Assembly (NCBI GenBank): GCA_027579435.1
Contig: JANBPK010001194.1
Coordinates: 62,001-126,000, forward strand
Source: Candolleomyces eurysporus
Taxonomy: Eukaryota; Basidiomycota; Agaricomycetes; Agaricales; Psathyrellaceae
DNA length: 64,000 bases
Direction of reading: 5' to 3'
This document shows positions 61,123 through 64,000 of this stretch, piece by piece. A program made the translations under genes and the position numbers. Each line of letters opens with the position of its first letter. The stretch's first letter is position 1. The notes under the pieces are model-generated. The model ran no database searches. It saw only the letters and a program-made list of their open reading frames with translations, and was not told the origin of the DNA.

Positions 61123-64000
61123 TTAGTTTTCCAAGAAATGAGAAATATCAAGAATGAAAACACGGCCATCTGAACATTTAATGGCAGCAAGAGAGAATAC
61201 AGAATTGAAATAAACCTTGGGATTCCAACTAGTGGGAAACCAGCAAAGTGGTATGACAGTTGGCAGCATGGCCTGATCAAGCTTAACTTTGACCAACCCA
61301 GAAGCACCAGAATGCTTGTCTCTTTTGACATGTGTATAAAACTCAGAAGAACTTGAGAAACAGGGTAAAGAGCATTCCCCTATTTCAACACTGTGCTGCC
61401 TGCTTGTTTGGGTATCCAATAGATGCACTCCCCAATCAGATGTGTATGCCAGTCTTTGTCCATCTGGTGAAATGGTAAAATGCTGTTTCCAGTGCCAACC
61501 CTTTGAAATAGTAGCAAAGAGAGCTCCTGTATGGCTATTCCATAGGTGCACCATTCCATCACTTGCTGAAGATGCTAACCATTGTTCATTGGGTGAGAAT
61601 TCAACACATGATACCCAATGTGAATGGCCTTTAAGAGTGGCAAGAAGAGTTCCAGTTTGGGTATCCCATAGACACACTCTCTTATCATGTCCTGCTGATG
61701 CCAGTTTTTTTCCATCTGGTGAAAAAGCAACCCAGGCTACCTGCACTGAATGGCTTGCAAGAGTAGCAAGAAGGGTTCCTGCATGACTATCCCATAGATG
61801 CATTATCTCTCTATTATGATATCTAGAAACCAGTCTTTTTCCATCGGATGAAAAGGCAAGAAGTGCTACAGGATTTGGTTGGCCTCTGAGTTTGGCAAAA
61901 AGAGTGCCTGCTTGGCTATTCCAAAGGCATAATGTCATATTATCTGATCCAGATGCAAGTCTTTGGCCATCAGATGAGAAGGCAACAGATGTTACCTCAC
62001 TTGAATGTTCTCTCAGAGTAGCAAGAAGGCATTCTGTCTGGCTATCCCACAAGCACACTTTTTTATCTTTTGATCCAAATGCTAGTCTTTGTCCATCAGG
62101 TGAAAAAGCAACACATGTTATCTTGCTTGAATAGCCTGCAAGAGTAATAGATGGAGCTTCTGCTTGGTGATTCTGAAAGTGCACAGTTGTATCTCTAGAT
62201 TCCAATGCCAGTCTTTGCTCATCAGATGTGAAGCTAACATGTGTTGTATGGCTTGGATGATCTGCAAATGTGGCAGGTAGAGGCCTTACTTGGCTGTCCC
62301 ACAGGCGTACTGTTTGATCTTTTGATCCAGATGCCAATTCTTCTCTGTTTGGGCAAAAGGCAACAGAAGTTACATCATTTGAATGGCCTTCAAATGTGGC
62401 AAGAAGAGCTCCTGTTTGGCTGTCCCACAGATATATTCTATTTCTTGATGTAGACACCAGTCTTTGCCCATCAGGTGAAAATGCAACACATAAAACCCAA
62501 CTTGGATGCTGCTGCTCTTCAAAGGTAGCAAGAAGGGTTCCTGTTTGGCTATCCCACAAGTGCAATACGTGACCATATGATCCAGTTGCCAGTCTTTGCC
62601 CATCAGGTGAAAAAACAGNCACATCTTAAAGCCTCTTCAGAGCATTTAAAAGTGGCAAGGAGAATGCTTGTTTGGTGGTTCCATATGTGCAACTTGTTGT
62701 CACATGAGATACATGCCAGCCTTTGTCCATCGGATGAGAAAGCAATAGATAGTACTTCATCTGAATGCCCTTCAAGAATGACAGAAGGGTGATGTGCTTT
62801 GATATTCTGCAGGTGCACTGTTTTATCGTGTAATGAAATTGCCACACTTTGCCCATCTGGTGAGAAGGTAGCATGCACTATCCAAGCATTATATGTATAT
62901 TTTGCACAAAGATTTCCTGTATGGCTGTCCCATAGGCACAATGATTTGTCATGTGATCCAGATACCAATTTTTGTCCATCAGGTGAAAAGGCAACACAAT
63001 ACACTGGCACCAAAGTTGAGTGGCCTATAAGAGTGGCAAGAAGAGTCCTTGCCTGACTGTCCCATATATACAAAATCCCAGATCTTGACCCAGATGCCAG
63101 TAGTTTTCCATTAGGTGAAAAAGCAATGCAAATAACTTCAGATGAATGTCCACTCAGAACTGCTAACTCCAAAGGCCACATCAAATCTCCCTGTTTCATT
63201 GCAACCCCAAGACTTTGCTTTTGATACAATTGGAAGATCTTTGTTTGCTGTGGTGCCAGTGGAATGCAGGACCAGTAAATATGCAAAGGTGATTTTCTAA
63301 GAATATTAGAGTTGAGCAGAATAAACCTTTGGCCATCTTGTAAGATTTTTGAGAGTTCTGATCCTTCATTTTCCTGTAATTAATGGATTAATCATTGTAA
63401 TTGTATTTTAAGCTTACCAAACTTACAAGTGTGTTTGACACTTCTACAAGTGTGTGATACGCTAAATCCAGTTGTTTGAGGTATGCCAATGCTTCAAGCC
63501 AGTGCATCAGGTGCTCCTTTGTGAATGTCTCCAGTGGCATTGCTAGCTCAGTGCTTCTAGCATCTATGCTGCTTTTAGACAAGTGAATGGCCCAGTAGCA
63601 GACTGCATAGTTGAGTTCTCCAGATATGTGATCCACATTTAGCCCTTTCTCAAGCAAGTCCTTAAGATCTTTACACTGATCTTGAGAGGACACCTGGCAA
63701 ATGTTGAACTTGAGCTGCTTGTTCATTACTTGCAGGCAATATTTAGCTAAATGCAAATGATGCTGTTCCTCTTTAGTCAGAAAGGCTGGAGGGCAAGAAG
63801 GTCCAGTCAAAAAATCAGGAAAAGATTTGTGATGAACCTTGTATGTAAGAGTAGGACCATGGCCAAATGGTGCAAGAACAGAGTGCAAGTTAGCCAAAGT
63901 TGCTTTGATAGCACTTTCTTTTTGGTCCAATAGCTTTGCAAAAATGGAAATCGGAAGAGGAGTCTGAAGAAACAAAGTAGCACCAACAATCAGCTGAAAT
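61123..64000 (-). CDS. NACHT/WD40 NLR-like protein, C-terminal part (5' end outside window)
   Basis: This is the C-terminal part of a STAND protein of the kind mushrooms carry in large numbers. The upstream exon (beyond 64000 to 63427) encodes the winged-helix-like post-NACHT region: LPISIFAKLLDQKESAIKATL, LHSVLAPFGHGPTLTYKVHH, LHLAKYCLQVM, GELNYAVCYWAIHL. After a 53-nt intron, the exon 63373-61123 encodes about 14 WD40 repeats with the pattern VAFSPDGQRLASGS and LWDSQTGTLLATL. Its length is divisible by three only if the N at 62619 is dropped. The NACHT ATPase itself lies beyond the right edge. The base and codon use is AT-rich compared with all neighbours. Family roles include non-self recognition and heterokaryon incompatibility; the specific role here is unknown. 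Confidence 0.85.

Overview
The window is nuclear DNA from a filamentous basidiomycete, most likely an Agaricomycete. Nearly every gene is split by 45-70 nt introns with GTRNGY donors. The gene set includes velvet, a DUF4045-gelsolin protein, a PL14-type secreted protein and a NACHT/WD40 NLR-like gene of the kind that is expanded in mushrooms. No rRNA, confident tRNA, CRISPR array or transposase was recognised. I rebuilt exon structures by hand. For most genes the exon lengths sum to a multiple of three and the joined protein matches a known family end to end.

Layout. 1-5.8 kb: a RAD5/HLTF-like DNA-damage-tolerance translocase with an N-terminal PARP-type zinc finger (minus, cut by the left edge), divergent from NSE4 of the SMC5/6 complex. 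6-11 kb: a 1423-residue DUF4045-gelsolin actin-regulatory protein (minus). 11.3-12.3 kb: a small secreted Cys-rich, GPI-anchor-like protein. 13-14 kb: ribosomal protein S5 (uS7). 16.4-18.3 kb: an unrecognised 592-residue protein. 18.3-25.7 kb: a gene-poor island with no recognisable gene. 25.7-28.4 kb: an unrecognised basic protein and a TEN1-like OB-fold protein. 28.9-34.6 kb: a velvet regulator, an F-box protein and WDR83/MORG1. 35-39.4 kb: LSM2, ferrochelatase and phosphomevalonate kinase. 39.5-46.2 kb: an AVT-type amino-acid transporter, a PL14-like secreted protein and NAR1. 46.7-49.2 kb: an 86-residue Cys-rich protein and the t-SNARE TLG2. 50-54 kb: an EF-hand MscS channel. 55.6-60.1 kb: an acyl-CoA synthetase divergent from RPB3. 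61-64 kb: an AT-richer NACHT/WD40 gene cut by the right edge.

Themes. Several genes serve genome stability (RAD5-like, NSE4, TEN1-like). Others serve RNA metabolism (LSM2, RPB3), iron metabolism (ferrochelatase with a 2Fe-2S motif, and NAR1) and endosomal or vacuolar membranes (TLG2, AVT). This looks like ordinary eukaryotic gene order, not a biosynthetic cluster. Divergent pairs with short shared promoters are common: RAD5-like/NSE4 169 bp, F-box/WDR83 148 bp, LSM2/HEM15 241 bp, acyl-CoA synthetase/RPB3 219 bp.

Assembly caveat. Most N characters sit at the end of a homopolymer. In every coding case outside one repeat, deleting the N restores the reading frame, so they mark uncertain extra bases. 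A 7-G run in NSE4 carries the same kind of +1 error without an N. None of the frame breaks in this window should be read as pseudogenisation without resequencing.
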